Positions 1 to 12,892 of a DNA stretch of 64,000 nt are shown in pieces. A model generated the notes under the pieces. It saw nothing but the letters and a program-made list of their open reading frames with translations, made no database searches and was not told the origin of the DNA. Source of the stretch: Liolophura sinensis (taxonomy: Eukaryota > Mollusca > Polyplacophora > Chitonida > Chitonidae); NCBI RefSeq assembly GCF_032854445.1, contig NC_088301.1:52875187-52939186 (forward strand). Reading direction: 5' to 3'. The position numbers and the translations under genes are program-made. Position 1 is the first letter of the stretch. Each line of letters begins with the position of its first letter.

Positions 1-755
1 CTAGTCCCGAGAAGAAATCAAAACTAGCCGAAGGTAATGACGGGAAGAAACTCCAAGACGAAAAGGACATCGTGGCATATCTTGACGAGACATTTGATAT
101 CCGACAGAACTTCATAATGCTTGAACAACCGAGAATCGCGATGGTTAAGGAGACGTATCCTCAGCTGTTCACGGGCAAACAACTTGTCCAAGAATTCCAA
201 AGAATCCACCAAATTGACATTGATGAAACCATTCGCAGTTACTGCGCCAAATATGCTAAAGGTATTATTGAAATTTCAAGGGGTATTTCCGGATCAGGAG
301 CAATCTTAAGACGTGCAGAACTGGCCAAACAAGAGAATGTCTCGCTAGCCCAGTACTGGGATATGGTTTCAGCCCTCTGTCTTATCCCGGTGCTCTTGCG
401 GGAAAATCTGGTGGAAATGGTCCAAGAAGCTGATTTGAGGGCCGAAAGCATCGATACGCAAGGCAAAGTTGTCCCCACTGTCCTTTGTCGCGGAGGTATT
501 TTCAACAGCGACGAATTTTACTTGGTAGCAGAAGAGGATTTGGTACAAGAGTTCGAAGAGTTCACACTGGCTTATGCGGCTCTGTTTGCCTGTTATTACG
601 TCTTCAACATGGAATATCCACGGACTTTGGTCAACTCTTACACTTTTATCCAGAGAGAGGTGTTAGATATTCGAGAATCGACGCCCATACCACTCCCTGT
701 GAAACACCTAATGAATAAACTTCAAAGATGGCGGAAGCATAACCTTCAGGAGTGA
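1..755 (+). CDS. 3' end of a gene for a SAMD3-like uncharacterised protein (partial)
   Basis: The frame is open from position 3 to a TGA at 753-755, giving 250 residues with no start inside that needs to be used; the GTG at 72 is just an internal valine, so the gene continues upstream of the window. The order of features matches, from memory, the C-terminal half of animal proteins annotated 'sterile alpha motif domain-containing protein 3-like': a lysine/glutamate-rich linker (residues 1-25), the segment with YPQLF and VQEFQRI (about 52-68), a helical middle part, and a conserved hydrophobic helix FTLAYAALFACYYVFNMEYP (187-206), followed by a basic tail ending near LMNKLQRW. No SAM domain is visible; it would lie upstream. 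The function of the family is unknown, and this helix need not be a membrane segment. There are no internal splice signals, so this is probably the last or only coding exon. Confidence 0.72.
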   Translation, partial: SPEKKSKLAEGNDGKKLQDEKDIVAYLDETFDIRQNFIMLEQPRIAMVKETYPQLFTGKQLVQEFQRIHQIDIDETIRSYCAKYAKGIIEISRGISGSGAILRRAELAKQENVSLAQYWDMVSALCLIPVLLRENLVEMVQEADLRAESIDTQGKVVPTVLCRGGIFNSDEFYLVAEEDLVQEFEEFTLAYAALFACYYVFNMEYPRTLVNSYTFIQREVLDIRESTPIPLPVKHLMNKLQRWRKHNLQE

Positions 756-3655
756 AGAATATTGCCGCGAGTGCTATCGGCCAGTAGAAATCTGACTGCA
801 TATTGTGCTATTCCGTTTATTGCTTGACATTGTCATCTTCTACTTTATGGTGGAGTTTAAATATGCCGCTTTCCCCTCTAAAGTGAACAGATTTTCGCAA
901 CGGTTCCATTACCGTTAAATTGCTAATGGCTTTTAACCAAAACTAGGCTATCGGCGCGCGTGAGGCTGCTATTGTACGATCGTGTCTAAGCAAGGATAGA
1001 TTTGGCGTGTGTAGGTGAAGAGCAAAATGATGCATCAACATTACGGCACAGTAAATTCCCATCCATAATTATCAGCAAAGTTTATTCATAGCAGTGTTGA
1101 TTTTTGTAAAATTTGCTGGTTGTAGAATGCCACGACGAAGAAAAATTTACAACAATCTTTTAACCTTCTGTATGCTTACCTAGCGGACCTCAGCCTGCCA
1201 CAAGATTTACGGTGGATTTTATGTAAGGCCAACATGGGATATACATTCCGTTCATCGGAGTGTCTGTCCACTGAGGAAGTGAATCGTTGCTGAGTGTGCT
1301 GAATGAATCTCAGAAAAAAGACGTTTCTCTGAAAATTGGGCGTAAAAGCTGATCAGTCTGCTTGGTTTTGACAAATGTGCCTGGCAGTCATAATAAAAAA
1401 TGGACTCTTGCATTTGGGCAGATTTTAAGTGACAGTTTCTTTGGTTAAAAATGGTAAATCAGCGCATTGACTTGTTCTGTCCGGTCAGAATCTCACTAGT
1501 CTTTTATATCCATGTATTTTACTGCTGATGGCTTGCAAACAATATTAGAAGATTGGTTATGACGTATTTAGTACCGGTGTTGTTGTATAAGAGTATTAAG
1601 ACAATAACATAATGGACAATATGGTTATCATCAGTGATCTGTTTTGTCTAGGCACCTAATGTCTTGGTACTTAAACACTTAAGAACATGCAAGAAACACG
1701 AACATAATGGTGGCATAATACTTGGCGTCATAAGTTGCCGGTTAACTTATATAACTATATTCTCGCGATACAAATGGGAAAGACCAGCGAGAAATAGACT
1801 CTTCAAAGGTTTTGTGTGGTTCCTGTAGAAACGAATTTTGACTAATTGTGGAAGAATCGTTGGCTTTTATGAAAAATAAAAGAGTTACACGATTGTTGAT
1901 TTATAATTTTTAAGAATGTTATGAATGGCCAAGAAGAAGGCATAAAGATTCACTTAGTATTGTTTGTTTCGGTTTAGGTTTTGGTTTTCATGATAAATAC
2001 AATAACCAATTACACAACTGAGTTTAGAGCTGCAAGAGGTCTGTTGGTGCAAATTGTTACCCTGGATAGAAATCAAATTATCCATCTTCATGTTGTTTGG
2101 TCAACCCATTGACCATTGACCTGAAGTTTCCATGTTGCAATATACTGAAGTTTATTCTGATTATTGCATATGGCTGATCTTTAGAGTTGATGCAGTATAT
2201 CATAACCATGGACGACATCCTACTTTTATAATTTCCCTACCATCCTTGAAAGCTTATGTTACTGTAATAATTAAGATTGTTAATGCAAGAGTAACAGATG
2301 GATAGTATGGTCGAAAAAAAATACAAGGGTCATTTTGAAATAAATTTCAATGTTGCATTTATAAACTTATAAAACCTCTATATTATAGGGGAATTGGTCA
2401 GTATTTACTAAAGGTTGTGTTCAAATGATGATTTTTTTATGATGATTTTATGACCTTTCTACAAAGTTATCACGTTAAGTGTATAATTCGTTGAATTATA
2501 AATTTTGTGTATAGTTTGAAATGGAAAATTCGATAGAAGTCTGTTTAGTGTGGACAGTAAGTTTCGATTTAAAGTTTTCATGACTTTCCTTAATACATGC
2601 ATTTTGCTTATAAAGGGTATTTTGTAGAAGAATGGGTAATTAAGAGGATCTTTGCTTTCTTGAAAAAGCTTTGCAAAAATTATTTACCCGGCATTAAGAA
2701 TTTATTATTTGATTTTCTCTATTTGTACTTTACTACTTCCTCAAAATGCGATTATTGTTAAACACATAATGTTTTTTTTTATTTGGCCTGTGTATTATCT
2801 TTTTGATATTAATCATATACTTCTCCTGTCGTTTTACTTATTTATAAGTAAGTGGATGTGTGTAAACATGTATAGTGCTAAAATGCTATGTTTACAAAGT
2901 TGTTAATAAGCTGATAACAGTCAGATGTATGTGAATAAAAGGAGATGTGTGTGAGGGTCAGTGTATAGCATACCATTAAGCCGTCGTGTAGAGGGGAACG
3001 GTGTCTTTGACTCTCCCCACAGTTGCTGATGGGCATGCGGATGTGTCCCCATGTTTCCTGTCCTGATCATGTAGCATCTGTAGTGTGTTAGTTTTGGTAT
3101 TATTTAAGGAAAACATAACAAAGGCTGATGCCGTCGCATAGAGGTGGTATATAGGATACAGAAGCCATGCCCTGGCTCAGTTTAATGTGCGGAAGGCTGG
3201 AAAGGAAATTTGTCGTGCAGGTTGATGATGAATAAGAGCTTGGATACATGGGATTTTGATAGGCCGATGCGTGAGTGAATGCTACTTTGGTAAGCGGAAA
3301 TGTTGGAATAAAAGGAGACGTAGAGAACAGAGACATAAACCAAAGATAGCAGTGCCATAATAAGGATCTTGTCAATAACACATAACACGGAATCAGCGTG
3401 AAATGTTGGTAATGGACATTTCAACTAAGCCACAGGATTTGTGTTGTCTTTTTTGATTGGAATTTGCATGTGGGTACAAAATACCACGTTGTTTAACATA
3501 TCATTTTTGACTTGTTATTGGAACTATACAAGGTACAGGCAAAAGAGAAATGAAAGGGTGTAATGTACGGATGTATAATTTTATATATGTGACAATCCCT
3601 GGCGTAGAGTTTTAATTGCAGAAACTGGAGCATCACGTCTAGACTCACGGAATAT
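756..3655. other. 3' UTR and intergenic DNA
   Basis: No coding frame stands out. The first AATAAA after the stop codon is at 1392-1397, which would give a 3' UTR of about 640 nt; a second lies at 1875-1880. Either could be the polyadenylation signal of the gene ending at 755. The rest is AT-rich sequence without recognisable elements. Confidence 0.4.
1392..1397 (+). promoter_or_regulatory. Candidate polyadenylation signal AATAAA
   Basis: This is the first canonical hexamer downstream of the stop at 755, on the same strand. The call rests on the hexamer alone; the second AATAAA at 1875-1880 is an equal alternative. Confidence 0.3.
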
Positions 3656-3663
3656 CTCAAACA

Positions 3664-3935
3664 AGTTATTTATTTATTTATTTGATTGGTGTTTTACGCC
3701 GTACTCGAGAATATTTCACTTACAAGATGGCGGCCAGCATTATGGTGGGAGGAACTGGGCAGAGCCCCGGGGAAACCCACGACCATCCGCAGGTCACTGG
3801 CAGACCTTCCCACTTACGGCCGGAGAGCAAGCCAGCCAGGAAACTGGACTTGAAACTCACAGCGACCGCATTGGTGAAAGGCCCTTGGGTCTTTGCGCCG
3901 TGTTTGCGTGCTAACTCACTCGACCACGGAGGCAA
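3664..3935 (-). mobile_element. tRNA-derived SINE, copy A, with target-site duplication
   Basis: Read on the minus strand the element starts with a tRNA-like head (from about 3933 downward), contains a box-B-like segment, then a conserved body with the words GTGGGTTTCCCC and GTGAAATATTCT, and ends in an ATTT-type repeat tail (3666-3684 on the plus strand). The body is shared with 8358-8606 and with 21276-21427, which proves dispersal. The 8-bp direct repeat CTCAAACA flanks it at 3656-3663 and 3936-3943, with further partial matching outward, as expected of LINE-mediated insertion. I associate this family with molluscs; the family name cannot be settled without a repeat library. Confidence 0.85.
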
Positions 3936-4658
3936 CTCAAACATGTAAAGTTGTGAAAGATAATGTATATAAGATGAATTGGAGAGGGGCATTTTGCATC
4001 GGAAATTAACTATTTCAATGAGGTTTTGTTCCCAAGAAAGCCATGGGGTTGTTGTACATTCATATATGTGTATATAGTTGGTGTGTATTTAAACTTGCAT
4101 ATTTCTCAAATGTCACAAATAATGTCCCGCCACCACGATGTTTTTTGAAGAATACGACCATAATGAAGTTACAAAAGGAGCCTTTGATTCTTCGAAAATT
4201 TATATATTGCCAGCCGTCTTCCCCAGCATTCGTAAATTTTATTTTCTTCAGAAACATTTGAAATACCTGTACTATAACGCGGTGTGTTATAAATTGTTCT
4301 GTTTTTGTTTCTTTTACATTTTATATTCAAACCACTGACACTTGGGTTATGCAACAAATGTTTTCACGGGCTGTCGGTGAAGGTTCAGGTGTCAGAATTG
4401 GGATTCAAATTTTTTATATTCTGGAAAGTTTTGTTTTTCGCACATTAGTATGATTACACATATTATTAGAGTAATGACATAATACTCCTGTTATAAATCC
4501 TTTAAAAAAAACAAATAGCCTTATGTTTCATTGCTTCACAAAAAAATATTTGCAAGGTTATTATGGTTTTGCCATTTACGGACTGCGAATGGTATAGGAA
4601 TGTCGAACTTGACGCTTATATTTATAATGTATATCTGAAATTGTGATTGCTGAAGCAC

Positions 4659-4681
4659 AGGCATACCGGTACTGTATGCCT
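4659..4681. repeat. Short perfect inverted repeat
   Basis: AGGCATAC (4659-4666) and GTATGCCT (4674-4681) are perfect reverse complements separated by 7 bases. It could form a small hairpin; it lies directly next to the tandem duplication at 4679-4728. Confidence 0.6.
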
Positions 4682-4728
4682 ATTTATGTATTATATGGCT
4701 TGACCTATTTATGTATTATATAGCTTGA
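4679..4728. repeat. Tandem duplication, two 25-bp units
   Basis: Units 4679-4703 and 4704-4728 differ at one position (G versus A in the middle of the unit). This is a recent local duplication. Confidence 0.85.
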
Positions 4729-5184
4729 AATGTTGTGCTTGGTTAAATCCACTATTTCAGTCATTTGAGTTCCATTGTACAAAGCAATGCATCCTCACAC
4801 TATCCTTCAACGTAATTTAGTTAATGATGATGATACCACCTGAACGTGCACGAGCACTTTCGCATGTTTATCCTTTCCACCCACTCAGTCGCATGTTGTA
4901 CCATCGCACCATAGCTATCAATACTGCAATGCATATAGGCCCTTTACAGTCGCGAATATCAATAACCTATTTATGCAGCAGAATTATGTTCAAAAGACGT
5001 ATTTATTTCCTTTTCTTGTCCATAACTGTTATAACCCAATACCAGCTTTATTTTTTTGTCCCACACCTTCCTTTGTGATTGGACACTTTCCTCTAGAAAT
5101 GCACTGTTTGGAGCCATTTCCTTAGCAATTTTTTTTATTTATGCAAATTTAGGAATTTAGTAACCTTGTCTTAGTGCACATTTT

Positions 5185-5188
<4 letters not shown>

Positions 5189-5250
<62 letters not shown>
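5189..5250. repeat. (TA)n microsatellite, about 62 bp
   Basis: An uninterrupted alternation of T and A. Confidence 0.97.
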
Positions 5251-5251
<1 letters not shown>

Positions 5252-5992
5252 GACAAAATCTGACGTCGAGTTGTAACAACAACAACGCTTTGTCTTTAGG
5301 CACATACAGTATATGAACAAAGGTGGAATAAACAATATATACGAAGATGGAAGTAAATTGTCGTATCTTCCTACATAAAACGTACGAATGTCCATTCTAC
5401 TTAGATGGTACCGTAACATACAGCGCAACTGTTTCCAAAGGGGAGAGTTAAGCCCAACGTCAGTCGAGGTCACAAAGGACCTGCATGTCAAAATTGGCTG
5501 GTCTTGAAAAAAATGAGGGGGCTAATCCACCTTCACCTTCCAGTTCCACGTCCCCTGTTTAGCGTTTTTTCTTTTCTTAGTAAACATATAGACATTTGAT
5601 ATCACAAGAAACGGCTAGTTTCATTACTCACGTAGTCTTACCACACATTTTCACCTTCAATATTCAGTTTTACCTCCACTCACGTTTTATTTTTGATTCA
5701 CTTAGAAACAAGTGCCATTGCATTATTTACTTTTTCATTTAGATAGGGATTATACTTCATGTATGTTTGACTATGCCTTACATAGTAGCCATTTTACCTT
5801 GCCCTTATTCATTATATTTGAGCTTAATATATAAGCCTACAAACCGTGTGTAAGCCTGTATACACTGTAGAATTCATTCTGTCAAGACCCGTTGTTTGCG
5901 TGGATATCATGTATACCATAACAGAACTGTATATAATATTTCGACAGGTATTGTATTGGTTTGTCTGTGGAGTCTGTATATTTCTGTGTGTG

Positions 5993-6026
5993 TATATACA
6001 TATATATATATGTGTGTGTGTGTGTG
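5993..6026. repeat. Compound (TA)n(TG)n microsatellite
   Basis: A short TA/AT run passes directly into about eight TG units. Confidence 0.9.
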
Positions 6027-7532
6027 CAAATTAAGTTTATAGGTTAATGTTTAGATATGTTGGAACTTGATATATAAATGATACTTGGTGCTGTGTGATA
6101 CAATACTGATGCTATTTTCTTCTGTCTATGAATATGCCTGGTAGTTACGTAATGTATGCCAATAAGACATGTGAATGCTAGCGTTATACTTTATACACGT
6201 TTTCTTAAGGACCAGGATGTCCACTTAATGGAGTAGCACAAAACCATGAGTATACAGACATGTTTCAAATGCTTATATACGTGGTAAACATTAGTGCATA
6301 ATGTTTTACTATAAATATACCCCTTCATCTGTCAGACTGTATTCCCTTTTATTTGTACTTTTCTCATCGAATGGTGAATTCCTCCGGCCATCTTGGTGCT
6401 GTTTTCATTGAATTATGAGTTTATGGTTCTTGTTTCTGTACAGCTTGAGCTAAGCGAGCTATGTTGTATTTGTAACTGTGATTAAGCATTAAGCAGAAGA
6501 GTTCTTTCTTTTTATATGTTGCATTTAATACATCTTTGGTGAGAGCGAATAAACTCTGTTGATAAATACTCGCAAAGCTTTCAAAAAATTTACAGTGGCT
6601 CTCCTGAACTCTAGATATATGTAGATAGGTTATTCAGTAACTTGTGTGAATATAAGTGATTGACGTACAAACAGACCACTGTAAGAAGGAACACTTCAAT
6701 AGATAGATAAAAAGCACCTATACGTATTGTCCAGATAATGTTAACTTTTAATGTACAGTATTTACCTGCTACAGGTGTAACTAACGTACAGCCGTTGGAG
6801 TCCAACTGTATCTCAACTCGTGGTGATCAAGTATGCCAGTCTGTCTCATTGAAGAATCCTCGGTTTTATGATGCCTGGAAATATATGAGTATTCTTCTTG
6901 GAAAAATTGTAAGGAAAGTTACCAAAGTTACTATAGAGTGAAACCAAACTACGGTCTCTGTGGAGTTATGAAGTATAATGTACCTGGTGAGATTGTAAGC
7001 TGAGGAATCTTCGTGAAAATCTTTGTGAACAGTTTCTATTTATGATTATGCCATCTAGAATTGCAATAAAGAGGTTGTAGACGCCATGTATTTTTTGTAG
7101 CCTTTGATTCTCTTGATATAACATTTTCACTCTAAAAGCAAATCACTGGCTCTTTCTGTTGGTGAAAAGGATACTCATTGTATATCATATATTAATACAG
7201 ATCTCTGACACCAAAAAAGTTTCCTCGGAATCCGTAAAAACCATCTTCACCCATCCATCTAGAAACCAAACTGTCCGGTATTATTTAGACTACAAGTTTT
7301 GTTATAGTTATGTTTAATGTAGATAAAGACTGGTTATTGGCATAACATCCATTGACTATAAGCTCACAAAGATGGGTTATATATTCTACGTTGAAGACTT
7401 ACTTATAAGTCTGGGGTCTTTGGACACTTCCATCAACATCAAGCAATGCTGACTGACAGTATCGAGGTATCGGGCACACACAGGAGTGAAGGGATGGTCC
7501 ACGTATACGCCTACTCCCTTAAGCAACGGTGC

Positions 7533-7616
7533 GAATGAATGAATGAATGAAACCTTTATTTATAGAGGGTAGCTTTGTCAAATTTAACAATTTCCTCTTC
7601 CCAGAGACCCTCTATA
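7533..7616. repeat. GAAT tetranucleotide repeat joined to a hairpin-forming segment
   Basis: About four GAAT units (7533-7551) are followed by TATAGAGGGT (7561-7570) and its exact reverse complement ACCCTCTATA (7607-7616), with a 36-base loop. A tetranucleotide tail beside a structured end suggests the terminus of a dispersed non-LTR element or SINE, seen in minus orientation. I see no second copy in the window to prove that. Confidence 0.45.
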
Positions 7617-8357
7617 ACAATACAAGAACATTAAACCACTACAAAGTGTATCTACAATTCCATTTTTTAAAAACATGAAAACAGTCAATAATACATCACT
7701 CCATATATCAGCATATATAAATTTACTGGTTGAAATAATTTTTCAGATAATGTGACTTAAAAGCAGACAGAGATGGTGTTGTTCTGATTGGACATTTTGA
7801 ACTGTTCCAGCCCACTACTGTAAAACTGTTTTTATAAGTTATGCTTATCATTATGGAGGTTGTAAACAGTTGATCTAGGAAACTGCTGTGTTTTTAACAT
7901 GTAATTCTTTTAGATATAGTTCTACCTAATCATGCAATGAATAAAAAAATAAGACAAATCATACGATATCTGATGCGTTCAGAAATTGGCAACTCAAATC
8001 AGGTTACATCAGCAGGTGAAGAGTATAACTAACTTTTATGTCCTAATCCTGTAAAGACACTGGATTGTAATGGAAGCCTTTACAAGATCAGCCCGTTGAC
8101 ATAAGCAGTCATACTTACCTCGTTATCCTGACATGAGAGACACAAAATGTAAAATATTTGCAAACTAAAGCCAAAGAACTCCTATATGAACTCCTACATG
8201 AACAGTAACTATATTGCAGCGACTTCCCTCATTATAGTTTAAATCGTATCCGATCGTGCGTTATAATGCACAATTATGAATGCATTTGTGAATGTGTTTC
8301 CTTAATTTCTCGAGCGATGCTTCTACAGATAATAGGCAATGTAACTGTATGTTGATG

Positions 8358-8606
8358 GATTTTTTTTTTGATTGGTGTTTTACGCCGTACTCAAGAATAT
8401 TTCACTTATGCGACGGCGGCCAGCATTATGATGGGTGGAAACCGGGCAGAGCCCGGGGGAAACCCACGACCATCCGCAGGTTGCTGTCAGACCTTCCCAC
8501 TTTCGGCCGGAGAGGAAGCCAGCATGAGCTGGACTTGAACTCACAGCGACCGCATTGGTGAGAGGCTCCTGGGTCATTACGCTGCGCTAGCGCGTTAACC
8601 GACTGA
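8358..8606 (-). mobile_element. tRNA-derived SINE, copy B, with 11-bp target-site duplication
   Basis: Same family and orientation as 3664-3935, but with a better preserved head: on the minus strand it begins at the tRNA-like A-box region (GGTTAACGCGCTAGCGC) and includes a clear box B (GAGTTCAAGTCC). A run of nine T on the plus strand marks the 3' tail. GTATGTTGATG is repeated perfectly at 8347-8357 and 8607-8617. Compared with copy A the first dozen bases of the head are missing, so this is a slightly 5'-truncated insertion. Confidence 0.9.
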
Positions 8607-8617
8607 GTATGTTGATG

Positions 8618-10154
8618 AAGAAGGAGACTGTATGTTATTTGTTCTGTGTGGTGGTTGGATGGCATTATATGCTGAACTGCTAGGAATACAAATTATATTT
8701 GCAACAATTGTCAACACTTAAGATGAATACATCCTGTCGCATGGATAATGGGTACACTAACATACAATAACGTCAATGATGGAATGGTTACATATGTACT
8801 TTCTGTCCCAGAATAAATCGTGGAAGAATCAAAGGGAGATAATTCTAAGGGGATTTGTAAAAGTTAATACCAGGGTGCTTTTACATTTACATTTTGATCT
8901 ACATATATGTGCTCTGAATAAGAACAACCAGGACATTGGAAAATGAATAAAAACTGATTCACATTACAGTTTGTTAGAACAATGCACATCCTGCATTGTC
9001 ATTCACCAATAGTTTTCTAATTAAAGTGTGCTGAAGATATAATCTCGCCTGAGTAAATCAAAATTAACTGTTTTTTGGATTGACAAAGGACTAAGCTGTT
9101 GAGATTTTTACAGTCTTCACTATTCTCCGTCTTTCACATGCGACTTGCTTACGCCTGTGAATATATTAATTGGTTTATGTTAAAAAAGAAAATTAGAAAT
9201 GAATGCACAATGCATTATTTAACTTGACATCATAGCCAATACCCGATATACAGGTGTAGCATTGACTGATAAACCAGATGCGTGCGCATGACCTGCCCCC
9301 ACATCATATAGGAATAACAATTAAGCACCTGTTCATTCTGTTATTGCTCCCATTAGTAGAAATTTACTGACGAAAAATACGGTCTTGGTGCATAAATCTA
9401 TTTTACATTACACTGGTGCTATCTTTTGACATGCTTGTACATGTATATTTACGTCCAAACAATCTCTATATGATGTACTGATTTGAAAGTTAAAGATGCT
9501 ATATCAGAGATTTTTAACAAACAAATCCATATTCGATGATTAATAAAATTGTCTGTATTTACCAAGAGTAAATCAAACTATTGCCTTTCAATAGATGTCA
9601 GTATACCTGTAGTATTTATAGTGTTGATCCTAAAGATGTAAATCATCCTACAAGTTTTATGAAGTCTACGAACTTCGTATTACAGGTTTTGAACGGTAAT
9701 AAATGCACTAACGCGGTTGATATGTTAAGATATTTTATCTGAGCTTTATTTTTTATTATTATTAAAATATTAGTAAAAATTCTGTAGAGTTTGTGCTGTT
9801 CGATCTTGCCAGAAATCTCTGATATACCCTCTTTGTATGACTAATAAGACAACGCAATGTCTCAAGTGCATGTGTTCGCTTCTGTATGTGTGTGGTAATA
9901 TAATTAAATAAAAAGACATCATAAAGTTGTGCATACAGACATTCGTATTTTATTCATAAAGTTATGCAACGTGTCTAAATATACATACTGGCGTGCATGT
10001 GTTACGTCAGTGAATTGTGTGGTCAACCTGCTGCCCATTTACACGCATGACCAATCACATTGTCATTATCACTGTCAAGAGCTATCTATACAACTTTTGT
10101 AAGAAACAAATCATTAATCATGGTGTAACATTTATGTGTTCCTATCCTGTTCCA
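8618..10154. other. Intergenic, nothing recognised
   Basis: AT-rich sequence without a supported gene or repeat. Confidence 0.5.
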
Positions 10155-10275
10155 TCTTCGGGTTGCCCTATAGGTTCCCCCTGCATGGGCTCTGTCAGAT
10201 TTCCTTTCATCAAAATGCTGAGCGCCTTGGTATAAGTGAAATATTCTTCAGCATGGCGTAAAACACAAATCAGCT
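10155..10275 (+). mobile_element. Degraded SINE remnant, same family as copies A and B
   Basis: The segment contains GTATAAGTGAAATATTCTTC and a diverged ATGGCGTAAAACACAAATC, which match the 3' half of the other copies, now in plus orientation. The tRNA head is gone and the body carries many substitutions, so it is an old 5'-truncated insertion. Confidence 0.75.
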
Positions 10276-12892
10276 AAATTGAGCAGCTATCGTGCCCTAT
10301 GCACTTATTTAATTCTCCGCACCAACGAGATTTTTACGCGTCAACTTCATACTATTTTCTCGATGTACCCCATTCAGGGCACTCCCCCGTACAAAACGGG
10401 CCAACAGGTACACACACCAGGATCTCAGCCTCAGGCAGTGGCATTTTCTCACGGCCTTACCTGTGCTTGTCTATAGTCTATTTCACATTGTAACGGGTGT
10501 CTGTCACAGGACTGTGAGCGTGGCCTGCTTATGTAATGTAGCAGCGGTGTATTCATGCATGCAGGTATTTTATTGAAAGGCCTCACGTTTAATGGAGATA
10601 CCCTCTCAGTGTGTTATGTCCAATATCCACCTACAGATGATACAAATATTTACAAACGCCTTAATTGTTGTGTCCCCTTCGGCTGAAAATCTGCGCGTAA
10701 CATGTCGGAAAGTTCGTCATGTCAAATGGCAGCGGTTTACTTCGGTCACTCTCGCTCCCTCCTCTATATGCACCCATCAAAATGAACACTACATATTTAA
10801 ATTTGAAAATTCTTGCGTAACGCGTTCAACCCCAAATAAATAAATGTTCTCAGGTTGATGCTTGTATGTGAATGAAAATTACATGACGAATATTTTGGCC
10901 GTTAAAAGTGAAATACGTAACAGTAGAGACTGGGCTTGTTTAAGGTGACTTGTAGATCTGAGTGTATAGAAAAAATGTTCATATATTTTAAGCATCTGCA
11001 TGACATGAGCGACATATAAGGTAGAACAGAATATGTAGATACAAGAACGAAGCCTAACCTATATACTGTATAAATGCCAGTTACATGCAGTTAGCAGGAC
11101 ACAGAAGAGGTTGAGGTGACACTCTTTCAGTACGCGGATATATATATAGAACTAAGCAATGTCAATATTATCGTATTTGCTTCTACGATGATCTGAGTAA
11201 GGTTAAAACAGCAGTATAATAAAGAACGATTAAATATGCGGGTGATAGGGAATACAGTTTAGACCCATATGTGTGTCGTTCAACCAGTTATTACGTCTAC
11301 ATTTTGTAACTATAAGGTCTACATGTATATGACATTTACGACTCCTGTATGCACGACAGAGGTAAAATGCCTCATCGGGTCATGCATTGGTGCTTTGAGG
11401 TCATAATTATCTGCTACAATTTAAACTTATACCAGTTTCTTCGATAACGGTCATATTCGTAGCTTACTATAGTGTGTATCTGCACAGAAAAGTTATGGGT
11501 TTTATAATTAAGTTCTTCATGCATACCGTTTATATTGCGAGTGTGTATGAGTAAATGAAATCTTAGGTGTTCCTTATTGTAGAGACGCTATTGATTGAAT
11601 AAGGTGTGTATGCTATATATACACACACAATAGAGGATCTTGAAAAGTGTTCAGATTTTATCTTGTCCTTATTTTATATTCAACGTGATACTACACTATT
11701 CTCCACCAACCTGTCCCCGTATACTGAAAGACCCGCTTCATAAACGACGAGGAAGATGTATATTCATGTACAGCCAATCCCTGTCAAAAATGAAACGTGC
11801 AGCGTTCGGAAATCCTGTGTAGCTGTTAGAGTTTCAGCTGAATATATATTTTATCTGAATATACATATATATATTGGCTGTGTGTTTTAGTTGATATATC
11901 TTCAACTAATCTTGTTTGACGGTATACCTCTCGATTTCAAGTCAAAGTTTCAGTTTTATTGACCTATGCCATAAGATATAATTTGAATAGACATATACAA
12001 TATTAAGATATATTTAAAAATTTTTCTTCTAGTTTTCTAAATTTAACTTATAATAATGTCAGTGTGTGTGTTTTTTTTTTAACCTGGTTGCTTTCTGTTT
12101 TCATTTAATTGATTTATTTTAATTTTCATTTCGAAAAGAATGTACTGTTCCCTGGTTCCAAAGTCATCTCCATGTTAGATAACCTGATGTGTTTATTTCT
12201 TGGTTTATCTGCATACGTGCCCTGTGTCATTTGTAGTGGGTATATGCATGCCAAAAATACACCCCTTATATATGACAGGCATGTACATGGATGGAGAAAT
12301 CCGTTCAAAGGCCACATCCTGAAAAAACTATGATCTCACTATAAAGATATAAATGATAAAGCCTAACCAGGCTAGCGAGAGTTAGATTTGAACTGGCGAC
12401 ATGCTTACTGGTCACAGAAGAGTCAGACTGAAGAAATCCGCTCAGAGCCTGCAGTGGGAGCCTGCAATGAGTCCACCATACAAATATACAAATTCTTTTA
12501 TATATTGGTGATGACCAAGTTAAAGGTACAACAATTACAATACATACACAATACAAACCAACACTATATGAAGATATATAGAGAACTATAGGCAAAGAAC
12601 AACCAACTGCTGACTATACACTCTGTGGTACCACTCTATATATAAATCTATGCACGCATAGATCACTCATATAGGTATTAACGAATCACTGATTTCTTCA
12701 TGGCAACCTGCTTTCGTGACGTAACTCGAAGGATCTGATTGAATTAAACATACATACTGTACATGGCAGTCCACGCACATCTAATTCAAAACAGGATGTT
12801 TAACCTTCAAATTATAGCTTTGGAATACATAGTGCATATATAAAAAGGAATAAACAGAGACAAATACACATGAATCCTTTATTGTTTCTTGT
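10276..12892. other. Intergenic, nothing recognised
   Basis: Several 60-80 codon frames occur, none with recognisable features. ATACATATATATATT-type runs around 11,860 are low-complexity DNA. Confidence 0.5.

Larger units (their letters stand above)
3944..8346. other. Intergenic, AT-rich, with simple repeats
   Basis: No supported gene. It contains the small repeats listed separately. Short open frames here are AT-rich and have no recognisable composition or motif. Confidence 0.5.

Noticed and set aside
3682-3992. Open frames of 88-90 codons on both strands
   Set aside because: They lie within the SINE at 3,664-3,935 and are by-products of its GC-rich body.
12360-12480. Possible minus-strand B box (AGTTCAAATCTA)
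   Set aside because: No A box or SINE tail found, so it could not be supported as an element.
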